Made by a program: the position numbers and the translations under genes. Below, one piece after another: positions 34,659-43,018 of a stretch of DNA of 64,000 nucleotides. Source of the DNA: UBA2942 sp045127535. Lineage in GTDB: Bacteria > Bacillota > Clostridia > Lachnospirales > Lachnospiraceae. The notes under the pieces are model-generated. The model did no database searches, was not told where the DNA came from, and saw only the letters and a program-made list of their open reading frames with translations. Position 1 is the stretch's first letter, and every line of letters starts with the position of its first letter. The DNA lies in assembly GCA_045127535.1 (NCBI GenBank), contig JBGVQN010000067.1, forward strand, positions 62,001-126,000, read 5' to 3'.

Positions 34659-34908
34659 GGAAATTGCCCGGAGGGAGCAAACGCTGCAGGCGGAGCTGCA
34701 TTTGTAAAGCAAAACTCTGAAACACGCCGGTTCTTAGGCTTTACAGGGGCTATATTCATGAAGAAGAAACAGACGACAGTTGGTTTCTTCTTCATGAATA
34801 TAGCCCCTGTAAAGTCTTAGAATCCGCTGCGTGTTTCCCGAAGCGAGAGCGTGTTTTGTGTACAAATGCGGCTCCGCCTGCAGCGTTTGCTCCCTCCGGG
34901 CAATTTCC
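34659..34908. repeat. 250-bp giant palindrome between metK and the two-component system
   Basis: Arms run from GGAAATTGCCCGGAGGGAGC to its complement at 34889-34908. The inner 32 bp (34739-34770 with 34783-34814) are perfectly paired around a 12-nt loop. It contains the type 2 module in reverse (34811-34853) and the partner arm on the left. Together with the hairpin at 34551 it fills most of the 511-nt gap. No target duplication is evident. Confidence 0.85.
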
Positions 34909-34958
34909 GTCCCCCAAACGTTTATCAAAATTTTAGAAATCCCAGAGATTATTTAGAG

Positions 34959-34987
34959 TTGCTTTTTGTTGGAATATGATATACTGT
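34959..34987 (+). promoter_or_regulatory. Promoter of the two-component system
   Basis: TTGCTT (34959-34964), 17-bp spacer, TACTGT (34982-34987), 47 nt before the kinase start. Confidence 0.5.
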
Positions 34988-35034
34988 AAAGAGATGGTGA
35001 ACCCCCATTGAATATTGGGAAGGAGACGATTTTC

Positions 35035-36510
35035 ATGAAATTACGGACACGTTTGTGGATCGGATTTGCAACCGTGTTGTTTATACCCATTGTGCTGGTG
35101 ACTTTGGCTTCCAGCGTATTGCTGAATTATCAGCAGTCCGTCATTGAAAATGTGTATGGTGTGAAGCTGGATGAGAATTTTTTGTCCTCAGCCCCCATAC
35201 AGCTGGTTGGAAAGCGGGCATCTCAGATACAGCAGCATGTAGAAGGCCTTTTGGAGATCAATACAGAGCAGTTTAAGAATCAGCAGTTTTTGCTGAGTCT
35301 GGATCGGGAGCTTTCGGAAAAAGGCTTTAATCTGGTGGTGCGCTCAGAAGATACAGTGATCTATGCAGCGCCGGATGTACTGGATGTCCTGCAGGATCTG
35401 CCCAAATATGGAGATGTACAGGAAGAAAATACCAGCAGCCTGATTGGTGATGAGCAGCGGGTAGTGAAGCAGGTGGATTTTGTATTTGAGGAGGACAGCA
35501 CGCCGGGGACCTTATTTATCATTGCAGACGGCAGTGTGGGCGTACCGGAGATCAAGCAGGCTTTTGTTGAGATCATCATCTTGATCATACTGATCCTGAT
35601 TTTGACAGCCTTTATCCTGACAGGCTGGATTTCTTACTCCATAGTCCATCCGTTAAAGGAATTAAAAGTGGCTGCCAACAAGATCAAAGAGGGCAATCTG
35701 GATTTTACCATTACAGGAGATGAGCGGGACGAGATTGGACAGCTGCGGATCGCCTTTGAGGATATGCGGCGCAGGCTGCAGGAGTCTGCAGAAGCAGAGC
35801 TGGCCTATGACGCAGAAAGCAAGGAATTGATCAGCAATATTTCCCACGATCTGAAAACCCCTATCACAGCCATTAAGGGCTATGTGGAGGGTATCCGGGA
35901 CGGAGTGGCAGATACACCGGAGAAAATGGAGCGGTATATTGGCACCATTTATAACAAAGCCAATGATATGGACAGGCTCATTGACGAGCTGACCTTTTAC
36001 TCCAGGATCGATTCCAACCGCATCCCATACAATTTTGCCAAGATCAATGTGACCAGCTATTTTGAAGACTGTGCAGAGGAGCTGAGCATGGAGCTTTCTG
36101 CAAAAAATGTGGAATTCAACTACTCCAATTACTGTGATGCATCCATTGTGGTCATAGCAGATTCTGAGCAGATCCGCAGAGTCATCAACAACATTGTAAG
36201 CAACTCCATCAAATATTTTGACAAGCCCAAGGGCAAGATCCATATGCGGATCCTGGATGTGGGAGATTTTATCCAGGTGGAGATAGAGGACAACGGCAAG
36301 GGCATTGCCCAGAAGGATCTGCCGTATATTTTTGACCGGTTCTACCGCACGGATTCATCCAGAAATTCATCCAAGGGCGGCAGCGGCATAGGCTTGTCCA
36401 TTGTCCGCAAGATCTTAGAGGAGCATGGAGGCAAGGTATGGGCTACCAGCAGAGAAGGCACCGGTACCGTGATGCATTTTGTATTAAGAAAATATCAGGA
36501 GGTAACCTAA
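35035..36510 (+). CDS. Membrane sensor histidine kinase
   Basis: 491 residues. TM1 lies near 7-28 and TM2 near 180-205, with a ~150-residue extracytoplasmic sensor between. A HAMP linker (HPLKELKVAANKIKEGNLDF) precedes the HisKA box NISHDLKTPITAIKGY with His271. N, G1 and G2 boxes follow (NNIVSNSIKYF, DNGKGIAQKD, GGSGIGLSIVRKILEEHGG). The signal is unknown. It is paired with the regulator that starts directly after its stop codon. AAGGAG precedes the ATG at 35035. Confidence 0.93.
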   Translation: MKLRTRLWIGFATVLFIPIVLVTLASSVLLNYQQSVIENVYGVKLDENFLSSAPIQLVGKRASQIQQHVEGLLEINTEQFKNQQFLLSLDRELSEKGFNLVVRSEDTVIYAAPDVLDVLQDLPKYGDVQEENTSSLIGDEQRVVKQVDFVFEEDSTPGTLFIIADGSVGVPEIKQAFVEIIILIILILILTAFILTGWISYSIVHPLKELKVAANKIKEGNLDFTITGDERDEIGQLRIAFEDMRRRLQESAEAELAYDAESKELISNISHDLKTPITAIKGYVEGIRDGVADTPEKMERYIGTIYNKANDMDRLIDELTFYSRIDSNRIPYNFAKINVTSYFEDCAEELSMELSAKNVEFNYSNYCDASIVVIADSEQIRRVINNIVSNSIKYFDKPKGKIHMRILDVGDFIQVEIEDNGKGIAQKDLPYIFDRFYRTDSSRNSSKGGSGIGLSIVRKILEEHGGKVWATSREGTGTVMHFVLRKYQEVT

Positions 36511-37200
36511 ATGAGTAGAATACTGATCATAGAGGATGAGCTGACCATTGCAGAGCTGGAAAAGGATTATTTAGAACTCAGTGGTTTTGAAGTCAACATT
36601 GAAACAGAGGGAACTGCAGGCTTAAAGGCTGCTTTGGAGCAGGATTATGACCTGCTGCTGTTAGATCTGATGCTGCCGGGAGTAGACGGCTTTGAGATCT
36701 GCAGACAGGTGAGAGAGGCCAAAAACATGCCTATCCTTATGGTGTCTGCCAAGAAGGATGATATTGACAAGATCCGCGGCCTGGGGCTTGGTGCAGATGA
36801 CTACATCACCAAGCCATTCAGCCCAAGTGAGCTGGTTGCCAGAGTCAAGGCCCATCTGGCCAGATATGAACGCCTCATCGGCAGCAACGCCCAGGAAAAT
36901 GATGTGATCGAGATCCGCGGTCTGAAAATCGACAAGACTGCAAGACGTGTATTTGTCAACGGAGAGGAAAAGCAGTTTACCACCAAGGAGTTTGACCTGC
37001 TGACCTTCCTGGCACAGAATCCAAACCATGTATACACCAAGGAAGAACTGTTCCGTAAGATCTGGGATATGGAATCCATCGGTGACATTGCTACGGTAAC
37101 GGTGCATATTAAGAAGATTCGTGAGAAGATAGAATTTAATACCTCTAAGCCACAGTATATTGAGACGATATGGGGAGTGGGGTATCGGTTTAAGGTGTAA
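36511..37200 (+). CDS. OmpR/PhoB-family response regulator
   Basis: 229 residues. Receiver with acidic pair near residues 8-10 (IIEDE), phospho-acceptor Asp52 (LLLLDLMLPGVDGFE) and the Lys of MVSAKKDD. The C-terminal winged helix (EKQFTTKEFDLLTFLAQNPNHVYTKEELF, then TVTVHIKKIREKIE) is OmpR type. The start adjoins the kinase stop, and its ribosome site AGGAGG lies within the kinase gene. Confidence 0.95.
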   Translation: MSRILIIEDELTIAELEKDYLELSGFEVNIETEGTAGLKAALEQDYDLLLLDLMLPGVDGFEICRQVREAKNMPILMVSAKKDDIDKIRGLGLGADDYITKPFSPSELVARVKAHLARYERLIGSNAQENDVIEIRGLKIDKTARRVFVNGEEKQFTTKEFDLLTFLAQNPNHVYTKEELFRKIWDMESIGDIATVTVHIKKIREKIEFNTSKPQYIETIWGVGYRFKV

Positions 37201-37256
37201 AGAGGATGGATAACAAGGTAAAGTTTATAATAGCCTTATAAAAGGTGCTGCCAATT

Positions 37257-37295
37257 GAGGTGCCCGTCAAAAGTTTGACTTTTGGGGGGCACCTC
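37257..37295. terminator. Hairpin between converging regulator genes
   Basis: GAGGTGCCC / GGGCACCTC (37257-37265 with 37287-37295), with the stem continuing inward through CAAAAG/CTTTTG. It lies between the convergent response regulator and the XRE fusion gene. No clear T run on either side, so terminator use is likely by position only. Confidence 0.6.
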
Positions 37296-37320
37296 AGCCT
37301 TATGGTGACCCAAATACCTG

Positions 37321-38124
37321 TTACAAAGTAATAATACCGTTTTGAACAGCCATGGAAATATCCTGGTGGGTGATCAGGGAATATACTTTTGTACCATATT
37401 TTTCTTCCAGCATCCGGGAGCCAGACAATGGGCTGTCTGTTTCATCACTGCGATTCATGATTACAATAATTGCTGCAATCTGTACATCCGCCTGGGTGCG
37501 CAGCTGGGTGATGCGCTCATCAATGCCCTGTCCGGTAGTGATCACATCTGCAATGAGGATGATTTTTTCACCATCCTGTAAAGTATGTCCGCAAATTTTG
37601 CGACCTCTACGGTCAGGACATTTTCTGTCATAGCAAAAATGGGTGGTGATACCGTATTTATCATAGAGGGATACTGCAGTTGCAGCAGAAAACCCGATGC
37701 CATGGTAAGCCAGCCCCACTATGGTATCAAACTCCAGATGATTTTCCCGGATACAGTCTGCAAAAACTTCTCCGATTTTACTGATCTGCGCATTGGTAGA
37801 AAATTGTTCGGTGTCAATAAAGTAATTGGATGTAGTACCGTTTTTTAGCGTAAAATCTCCTCGGCACAAAATCTGATTTTTAGCCATAAAGTCGATAAAA
37901 CGCTCTTTGTCTGTCATTACATTTAATTTGTAACCAAAAAGCTCATCAATGCTGACACCAAAATAAGTAGCAAGAATGGGAAGCATCATAATATCCGGCT
38001 GGGCTGCATCATTTTCCCACTTGGATACTGCCTGATAGGTGACCCCAAGGGTTCTGGCTAATTCCTCCTGGGTAACACCCATTGCCTTGCGAAGACATTT
38101 GATCGTAGATCCAATAGAATGCAT
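37321..38124 (-). CDS. XRE-type HTH fused to an orotate phosphoribosyltransferase domain
   Basis: 267 residues. Residues ~8-62 are a Cro/CI HTH (CLRKAMGVTQEELARTLGVT then YQAVSKWENDAAQPD). Residues ~72-267 align along their length with PyrE: RGDFTLKNGTTSNYFID (Lys94), AYHGIGFSAATAVSL, CYDRKCPDRRGRK (flexible loop) and IADVITTGQGI. The PRPP loop has AD where PyrE usually has DD (residues 192-193); the rest is kept. It could be a PRPP/orotate-sensing regulator like PurR in logic, or an active enzyme that autoregulates. AGGAGG precedes the start. No pyr genes are near. Confidence 0.88.
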   Translation of the reverse strand: MHSIGSTIKCLRKAMGVTQEELARTLGVTYQAVSKWENDAAQPDIMMLPILATYFGVSIDELFGYKLNVMTDKERFIDFMAKNQILCRGDFTLKNGTTSNYFIDTEQFSTNAQISKIGEVFADCIRENHLEFDTIVGLAYHGIGFSAATAVSLYDKYGITTHFCYDRKCPDRRGRKICGHTLQDGEKIILIADVITTGQGIDERITQLRTQADVQIAAIIVIMNRSDETDSPLSGSRMLEEKYGTKVYSLITHQDISMAVQNGIITL

Positions 38125-38154
38125 ATTTGAAATCCTCCTAAAAAGTGATAGGTC

Positions 38155-38207
38155 ATCAGCGCTGATCGACTTAACTGCATTATAGACCAGGCAGGAGGCA
38201 AATACAA
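38155..38207 (-). promoter_or_regulatory. Promoter of the XRE fusion gene with palindromic operator candidate
   Basis: On the minus strand: TTGTAT (38207-38202), 17-bp spacer, TATAAT (38184-38179). Just downstream of the start lies the perfect 12-bp palindrome ATCAGCGCTGAT (38155-38166), well placed for autorepression by the XRE domain (inference). Confidence 0.65.
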
Positions 38208-38392
38208 TCGAAGGGGATTTGTGTTTTTCTCAACCAGTGGTTGCATGATGAATGATTGCGTATGAATCTTTGGAACATCAGGCTGATATTAGTGGAAAAT
38301 TGGATGGACAGTTTCAAGTGAATCAGTATTGTAAAAAGATACGCCGTAAGAAAATCTTAACTATTTCTTTACCCCCTGTTTATGGAAAGGAA

Positions 38393-38421
38393 TTGACAAG
38401 ACCAATGGAACACTCTATAAT
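38393..38421 (+). promoter_or_regulatory. Consensus promoter of the CNNM transporter gene
   Basis: TTGACA (38393-38398), 17-bp spacer, TATAAT (38416-38421): all twelve bases match consensus. The start is expected near 38428, giving a leader of about 318 nt. Confidence 0.85.
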
Positions 38422-38423
38422 CT

Positions 38424-38717
38424 ACTCAAATGCGTGATGCATTTGCAAGCAGAAAGCTATTTTGGGCATCTGCGCAATATTTGAGTTAAGGAGAGTGATA
38501 TTTCAGGATGGATGCATCTGACAGTGATACTGAGCAGGAAAATCAGCATGATTGGATTTTATACAGATATACATAATAAGGCATGATCTGTGTATCTTTA
38601 GGATACATGGTTCATGTCTTATGCTTATTTATGAGGGGTTTTTATAATATAGATATTTGCCAAACGATGCTTGTATCAGCTTTGTGCAGTGTCCGGTAGG
38701 GGCTTGGCAAATATCTG
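38424..38717 (+). promoter_or_regulatory. Long structured leader of the CNNM transporter gene
   Basis: In order: a bulged hairpin 38442-38478, possibly closed by ACTCAAAT/ATTTGAGT (38424-38431 with 38479-38486); AAGGAG at 38489 and a short frame of 22 codons (38508-38576); a branched hairpin 38575-38629 built on AATAAG/CTTATT and GTATC/GATAC; then a perfect 13-bp inverted repeat AGATATTTGCCAA (38651-38663 with 38704-38716). It matches no riboswitch I know, including M-box and yybP-ykoY. Candidate cis-regulatory RNA. Confidence 0.5.
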
Positions 38718-38745
38718 GAGTGAAATAAAGAAAGAGGTATTGATT

Positions 38746-40074
38746 TTGAAGGATTCTGTTGTGTTTTTATTATTGTTTCAGGCGGTATTGATCGGGTTAA
38801 ATGCAGTCTTTGCCAGTGCAGAGATCGCAGTCCTGTCCATGAATGAGACAAAGTTGGAGCTGCTTTCCAGACAGGGTAATAAAAAGGCAAAGCGGCTTTT
38901 GAAGCTGACCAGCCAGCCTGCAAAGTTTCTTGCTACCATACAGGTTGCCATTACCTTGTCTGGTTTTTTAGGCAGTGCATTTGCTGCAGACAATTTCTCT
39001 GATGGGATCGTTGACTGGCTTGTTGGACTGGGCGTAGGCATCCCGCGGGCGACTTTAGATACCATTGCAGTGGTGCTGATCACATTGATATTGTCTTATT
39101 TTACGCTGGTATTTGGTGAACTGGTTCCAAAGCGGATCGCCATGAAAAAATCTGAGCAGCTGGCACTTGGTATCTCCGGCCTGATCAGCGCTATTTCTAC
39201 ACTGTTTGCACCCATCGTATGGTTTCTGTCTGTGTCTACCAATGTGGTGCTGCGCCTGTGTGGAATTGACCCAAATGAAGAAGAAGAACAGGTCAGTGAG
39301 GAGGAGATCCGCATGATGGTAGATGCAGGAAGCGAAAAAGGTACCATTGACCACGAAGAAAAAGAGTTTATCCAGAATGTATTTGAGTTTGATGATTTGA
39401 CAGCAGGGGATATTGCCACACACCGTACAGATGTGACGGTACTTTGGGCAGAGGAAGGTGTAGCAGAATGGGAGCAGACCATTCTGCAAAGTCCTTATAC
39501 CTGTTATCCCATCTGTGAGGAAGTGCCGGATCATGTAGTAGGTATTTTGAATACAAAGGATTACTTCCGCCTGAAATCAAAGGATTACAACAGTATCATG
39601 GAAGGCGCTGTAAAAACACCGTATTTTGTGCCTGAAACCATCCGGGCTGATGTGCTGTTCCGCAATATGAAGGAAAGCAGAAATACCCTGGCAGTGGTAT
39701 TGGATGAATATGGAGGGATGGTTGGTATCGTGACCATGAAAGACCTGGTGGAAGAACTGGTAGGAGAGCTGAACAGCCCTGATGAATGCCAGATGGAGGA
39801 TGAGCCCTCTGTGGAGAAGCTGGATGAGGACACCTGGGAGATAAAGGGAAATGTGATGCTCAGTGAGATCGCAGAGGCAACAGGAATCGTTTTGGACAGT
39901 GAGGAATATGATACGTTTACCGGTCTTGTGTTTGATGCTTTGGGGGTCATACCACAGGATGGCAATCAGAGCATTGATTTGGAGATCGCAGGCCTGAGGA
40001 TACATATCAGCTGTATTCAGGAGCATCAGATACAGAGGGCGACGGTACAGAAGAATCATGAGTTATCTGAATGA
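38746..40074 (+). CDS. CNNM/HlyC-CorC-family transporter (DUF21, CBS pair, CorC domain)
   Basis: 442 residues. An N-terminal DUF21 membrane domain (FASAEIAVLSMNETKLELLSRQGNKKAK; helices to ~150) is followed by a CBS pair (THRTDVTVLWAEEG; NTLAVVLDEYGGMVGIVTMKDLVEELVGEL) and the C-terminal CorC/HlyC domain. Family members move or control Mg2+/Co2+, with CBS domains binding ATP. The start is taken as TTG 38746 because AGAGG lies 8 nt upstream at 38733; no ATG fits. The leader above suggests control at the RNA level. Confidence 0.87.
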   Translation: MKDSVVFLLLFQAVLIGLNAVFASAEIAVLSMNETKLELLSRQGNKKAKRLLKLTSQPAKFLATIQVAITLSGFLGSAFAADNFSDGIVDWLVGLGVGIPRATLDTIAVVLITLILSYFTLVFGELVPKRIAMKKSEQLALGISGLISAISTLFAPIVWFLSVSTNVVLRLCGIDPNEEEEQVSEEEIRMMVDAGSEKGTIDHEEKEFIQNVFEFDDLTAGDIATHRTDVTVLWAEEGVAEWEQTILQSPYTCYPICEEVPDHVVGILNTKDYFRLKSKDYNSIMEGAVKTPYFVPETIRADVLFRNMKESRNTLAVVLDEYGGMVGIVTMKDLVEELVGELNSPDECQMEDEPSVEKLDEDTWEIKGNVMLSEIAEATGIVLDSEEYDTFTGLVFDALGVIPQDGNQSIDLEIAGLRIHISCIQEHQIQRATVQKNHELSE

Positions 40075-40140
40075 TAGGATGTTGACAAAAGTCTATCATA
40101 ATATTATAATAATGATAGATAAATCTGAAAAGTCTATCAA
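40071..40140 (+). promoter_or_regulatory. Consensus promoter with four operator half-sites
   Basis: TTGACA (40082-40087), 17-bp spacer, TATAAT (40105-40110), a perfect consensus. Half-sites related to CTATCAT occur at 40071-40077 (ATGATAG), 40093-40099, 40112-40118 (ATGATAG) and 40134-40140 (CTATCAA). The middle two form an inverted repeat around the -10 box. This fits autorepression by the antitoxin-like product (inference). Confidence 0.7.
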
Positions 40141-40168
40141 TTATGTATTCAGGAAAGGAGGGATTTGG

Positions 40169-41176
40169 ATGCAGACGATAAAGGAAAGGAGAACAGATTT
40201 CTGTACAGAATGCAGGAAAGAAACAGAATATGAACTTCAAAAAGTAGCCAGACAGGAGATTATCCGAGAGAAAGAATATACGTTTCGATATACCACTGCT
40301 ATCTGCAAAGTGTGTGGGGAAGAAATGGATATACCAGGACTGCTGGATCTGAATATCAGGGAAAGAGATACACAATTCCGTAAAGCAGAAGATATGATTA
40401 CTGTGGAAGAAATCAAAAAGCTGATGGAACTGTATCATATTGGAAAAGCGCCATTGTCACTGGCGCTGGGATTTGGTGAAGTAACTATATCCAGATATTT
40501 AGACGGACAGGTACCCTCTAAGAATTATTCAGACATTATGAAAAGGGTACTGCATTCTCCAATGGATATGGCAGAACTGTTAGATCAAAACAGAGATAAG
40601 ATAGGAGAAACTGCTTATAAGAAAGCCCAGACAGCTGTGAAAGAGTTAAAGGAGCTGTTTCAGGTCTCTGATAAAATGTTGATTACCATTGCATATGTAT
40701 TTGAGCAGCTGCAGGAAGTAACACCTCTTGCGCTGCAAAAAATATTGTATTTTATTCAGGGGATTCATATGGTGTTATATCATAAACCCATATATACAGA
40801 AGATTGCTGTGCGTGGGTGCATGGACCAGTGTATGAAAAGGTATATACATTATTCAAAAATTTTAAATACAATCCAATTGAGGACAATCGGTTTATTGTA
40901 TTGAGTGGAAAATCAAAAGAACTTGCGGATAGTGAAAAAACAGTCATTGATTTGGTGTTAAATACCTTTGGAATGTATAGTGGTAAGGTACTTGAAAAAA
41001 TCACCCATCATGAAAGACCATGGATGGATGCCAGAGAAGGATGTGACGCAGGGCAATCTTCTCATGCTGTCATATCAAAGGACAGTATGAGAATGTACTT
41101 TGCAGAGGTATCAGAAAAGTATGGTGTCAGCACTGCAGAAGGACTGCATCAGTATATTCAATCAAAGTTAACCTAA
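40169..41176 (+). CDS. Panacea/SocA-domain (DUF4065) antitoxin-like regulator
   Basis: 335 residues. The N-terminal zinc module (CTECRKETEYEL ... CKVCGEEMDIPG) is MqsA/YgiT-like. A HTH follows (ITVEEIKKLMELYHIGKAPLSLALGFGEVTISRYLDG), and a C-terminal Panacea domain (TPLALQKILYFIQGIHMVLYHKPIY, CCAWVHGPVYEKVY) completes it. Such proteins neutralise diverse toxins, usually encoded next door. Here the neighbours are a CNNM transporter and a HAD phosphatase, so no toxin partner is evident. AAGGAGGG precedes the ATG at 40169. Confidence 0.88.
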   Translation: MQTIKERRTDFCTECRKETEYELQKVARQEIIREKEYTFRYTTAICKVCGEEMDIPGLLDLNIRERDTQFRKAEDMITVEEIKKLMELYHIGKAPLSLALGFGEVTISRYLDGQVPSKNYSDIMKRVLHSPMDMAELLDQNRDKIGETAYKKAQTAVKELKELFQVSDKMLITIAYVFEQLQEVTPLALQKILYFIQGIHMVLYHKPIYTEDCCAWVHGPVYEKVYTLFKNFKYNPIEDNRFIVLSGKSKELADSEKTVIDLVLNTFGMYSGKVLEKITHHERPWMDAREGCDAGQSSHAVISKDSMRMYFAEVSEKYGVSTAEGLHQYIQSKLT

Positions 41177-41287
41177 GTGTAATAAGCTGATTAGCGGGGC
41201 AGCTGTTTTAGAAAGGAGACATCTGTCCTGATTTCTTTTGTCATGCGATCAAGTTTGTAAAATCGATACATGCTATGTCTGCAGTCA

Positions 41288-41320
41288 GATATAGGAACCC
41301 CATTGGCGTTAGGCAATGGG
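41288..41320. repeat. Hairpin in the gap before the HAD gene
   Basis: CCCATTG / CAATGGG with outer GAAC/GTTC pairing. No T run. The rest of the gap 41177-41518 holds nothing I recognise. Confidence 0.45.
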
Positions 41321-41518
41321 TAGTTCACCATCATATGGGATTTTCATATAAATCTCCCAACAATTCCTTCTGTAAATTCAAGGTTAAGTCTTGCATTTTT
41401 GATACAATACAGATATGATATAAAGAAGCAGAACTTTGCAGTCTGCTGCTACAGCTTGTTTACATCAGTTTGTTTTTGGAAAGGTGTTTTCACACCGGAT
41501 TGGAGAATTGATTTTTTT

Positions 41519-42175
41519 ATGGAGAAACAATACATACTGTTTGATCTGGATGGTACGCTGACGGATTCCATGGAGGGAATTACAAAATCGGTGCAGTATG
41601 CACTGCGTGCATTTGGAATCGAGGTAGAGGATTATCGGGAGCTGTCTTTTTTTGTAGGGCCGCCTTTGCGGGATACTTTTCAGAAATATTATCACTTTAC
41701 AGAGGAGCAAACAGATGAAGCGGTACGGTTGTACCGGGAATACTATAGACCAAAGGGAATCTTTGAGAATACAGTTTATGAGGGCATTCCTGAGATGTTA
41801 GAGCATCTGTGTGATGCAGGAAAGACCCTTCTGGTGGCTACTTCAAAGCCTACAGATTTTGCAGAGCAGATCCTGGAGCATTTTGAGCTGGATCAGTATT
41901 TTGATTTTGTAGCAGGAGCTACTATGGATGAGGGCAGAACCAAAAAGGCAGATGTCATTGCATATCTGTTAGAGGAGTACCAGCTGGTAGATACTTCTGA
42001 GCTGATCATGGTGGGTGACCGCAGCCATGATGTGCTGGGCGCCAGAGAGCTTGGCATTCCAAGTGTAGGGGTGCTGTATGGATACGGCACCAAGCAGGAG
42101 CTGAAAGAAGCAGGCGCAGATTATATCGTAAGGACTGTGGCTGAGTTAGAAGAGCTTTTGTTAGAAGAAGACTGA
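41519..42175 (+). CDS. HAD-family hydrolase (phosphoglycolate phosphatase-like)
   Basis: 218 residues. Motif I is YILFDLDGTLTDSM with the nucleophile Asp, motif II is LVATSKPTDFA, and the acidic motif IV is MVGDRSHDVLGARELGI. A small cap domain lies between, as in the PGP/Gph subfamily. It should remove phosphate from a small metabolite; the substrate is open. The ATG at 41519 has GGAG 14 nt upstream, rather far. Confidence 0.85.
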   Translation: MEKQYILFDLDGTLTDSMEGITKSVQYALRAFGIEVEDYRELSFFVGPPLRDTFQKYYHFTEEQTDEAVRLYREYYRPKGIFENTVYEGIPEMLEHLCDAGKTLLVATSKPTDFAEQILEHFELDQYFDFVAGATMDEGRTKKADVIAYLLEEYQLVDTSELIMVGDRSHDVLGARELGIPSVGVLYGYGTKQELKEAGADYIVRTVAELEELLLEED

Positions 42176-42229
42176 TCAGCAGAAAAGGAAAGCAGTTTTA
42201 GCTGCTTTCCTTTGTGATCATTACAGATC

Positions 42230-42275
42230 AGGCAATTCAAAAACGTACCAGACGCTTTGAGAAGCATCTGCTGCA
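42230..42275 (+). repeat. Single arm of a type 1 palindromic element
   Basis: CAGGCAATTCAAAAACG followed by CCAGACGCTTTGAGAAGCATCTG matches the left arm of the elements at 13030 and 33080. No right arm is present. It directly abuts the ribosome site of the next gene, so the remnant lies in its leader. Confidence 0.7.
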
Positions 42276-42292
42276 GGTGCTGGAGGGAGAAT

Positions 42293-43018
42293 ATGACACC
42301 GGAAATTTTATATGAAGATTCAGATATGATTGTAGTATACAAGCCTGCCGGAATGGAGTCCCAGTCCGGCAAATCTTTTTCTATGGATCTGTGCAGCTAT
42401 CTGAAAAATCAGCTGGCAGCGCAGGGTGTGAAAAATCCTTATATTGGTGTCATACACCGTCTGGACCGTATGGTAGCCGGTGTGATGGTATATGCTAAGA
42501 CCAGGGAAGCTGCCGCAGATCTAAGCAGACAGGTGCAGTCGGGGCAGATACAGAAATATTATAAGGCGCTGCTGTGCGGCACCCTTTCTGAGCCGGAAGG
42601 AGAATGGACTGATCTGCTGCTGCAGGATGCCAAAAATAATTATTCAAAAGTAGTGGAGCCGGGGACTGTAGGAGCCAAAAAAGCCAGACTGACCTACCGA
42701 CAGATCAGCAGGGCGGAATTGGACTGTGTGCTGAAGCAGCTGCCCCCGTATATCGTGTCTGATCTGCAGTTTGCAGAGGGGCAGGAGGACTGTGCATCTG
42801 CGCAAAGCCTGGTGACCGGTGTGGAGATCCATCTGCTGACTGGCAGACATCACCAGATTCGTGTGCAGTTTTCCCACAGAGGGCTGCCTTTGTGGGGAGA
42901 TACCAAGTACAATCCTGCATTTCAGGGGAAGCGTACACCGGGTGTGGCTTTGTGCGCCTGCCGTCTGAGTTTCCAGCATCCCCGTACCGGAAAGCGGATG
43001 GAGTTTGCGCTGCCTTGA
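42293..43018 (+). CDS. RluA-family pseudouridine synthase
   Basis: 241 residues. The catalytic segment is GVIHRLDRMVAGVMVYAKT with Asp in HRLDR. LTGRHHQIRVQFSHRGLPLWGDTKY is the second family signature. There is no S4 RNA-binding domain, so it is the short form. It converts specific uridines in rRNA or tRNA; the target is not predictable. GGAGGG precedes the ATG. Its last 19 bases are the first unit of a decayed tandem repeat. Confidence 0.92.
   Translation: MTPEILYEDSDMIVVYKPAGMESQSGKSFSMDLCSYLKNQLAAQGVKNPYIGVIHRLDRMVAGVMVYAKTREAAADLSRQVQSGQIQKYYKALLCGTLSEPEGEWTDLLLQDAKNNYSKVVEPGTVGAKKARLTYRQISRAELDCVLKQLPPYIVSDLQFAEGQEDCASAQSLVTGVEIHLLTGRHHQIRVQFSHRGLPLWGDTKYNPAFQGKRTPGVALCACRLSFQHPRTGKRMEFALP

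Noticed and set aside
38252..38437. 61-codon frame upstream of the CNNM leader
   Set aside because: No ribosome site, atypical composition, and it runs through the perfect promoter at 38393-38421.
40169..41176. Complete toxin-antitoxin pair
   Set aside because: The antitoxin-like gene is clear, but neither neighbour nor any overlapping frame looks like a toxin.
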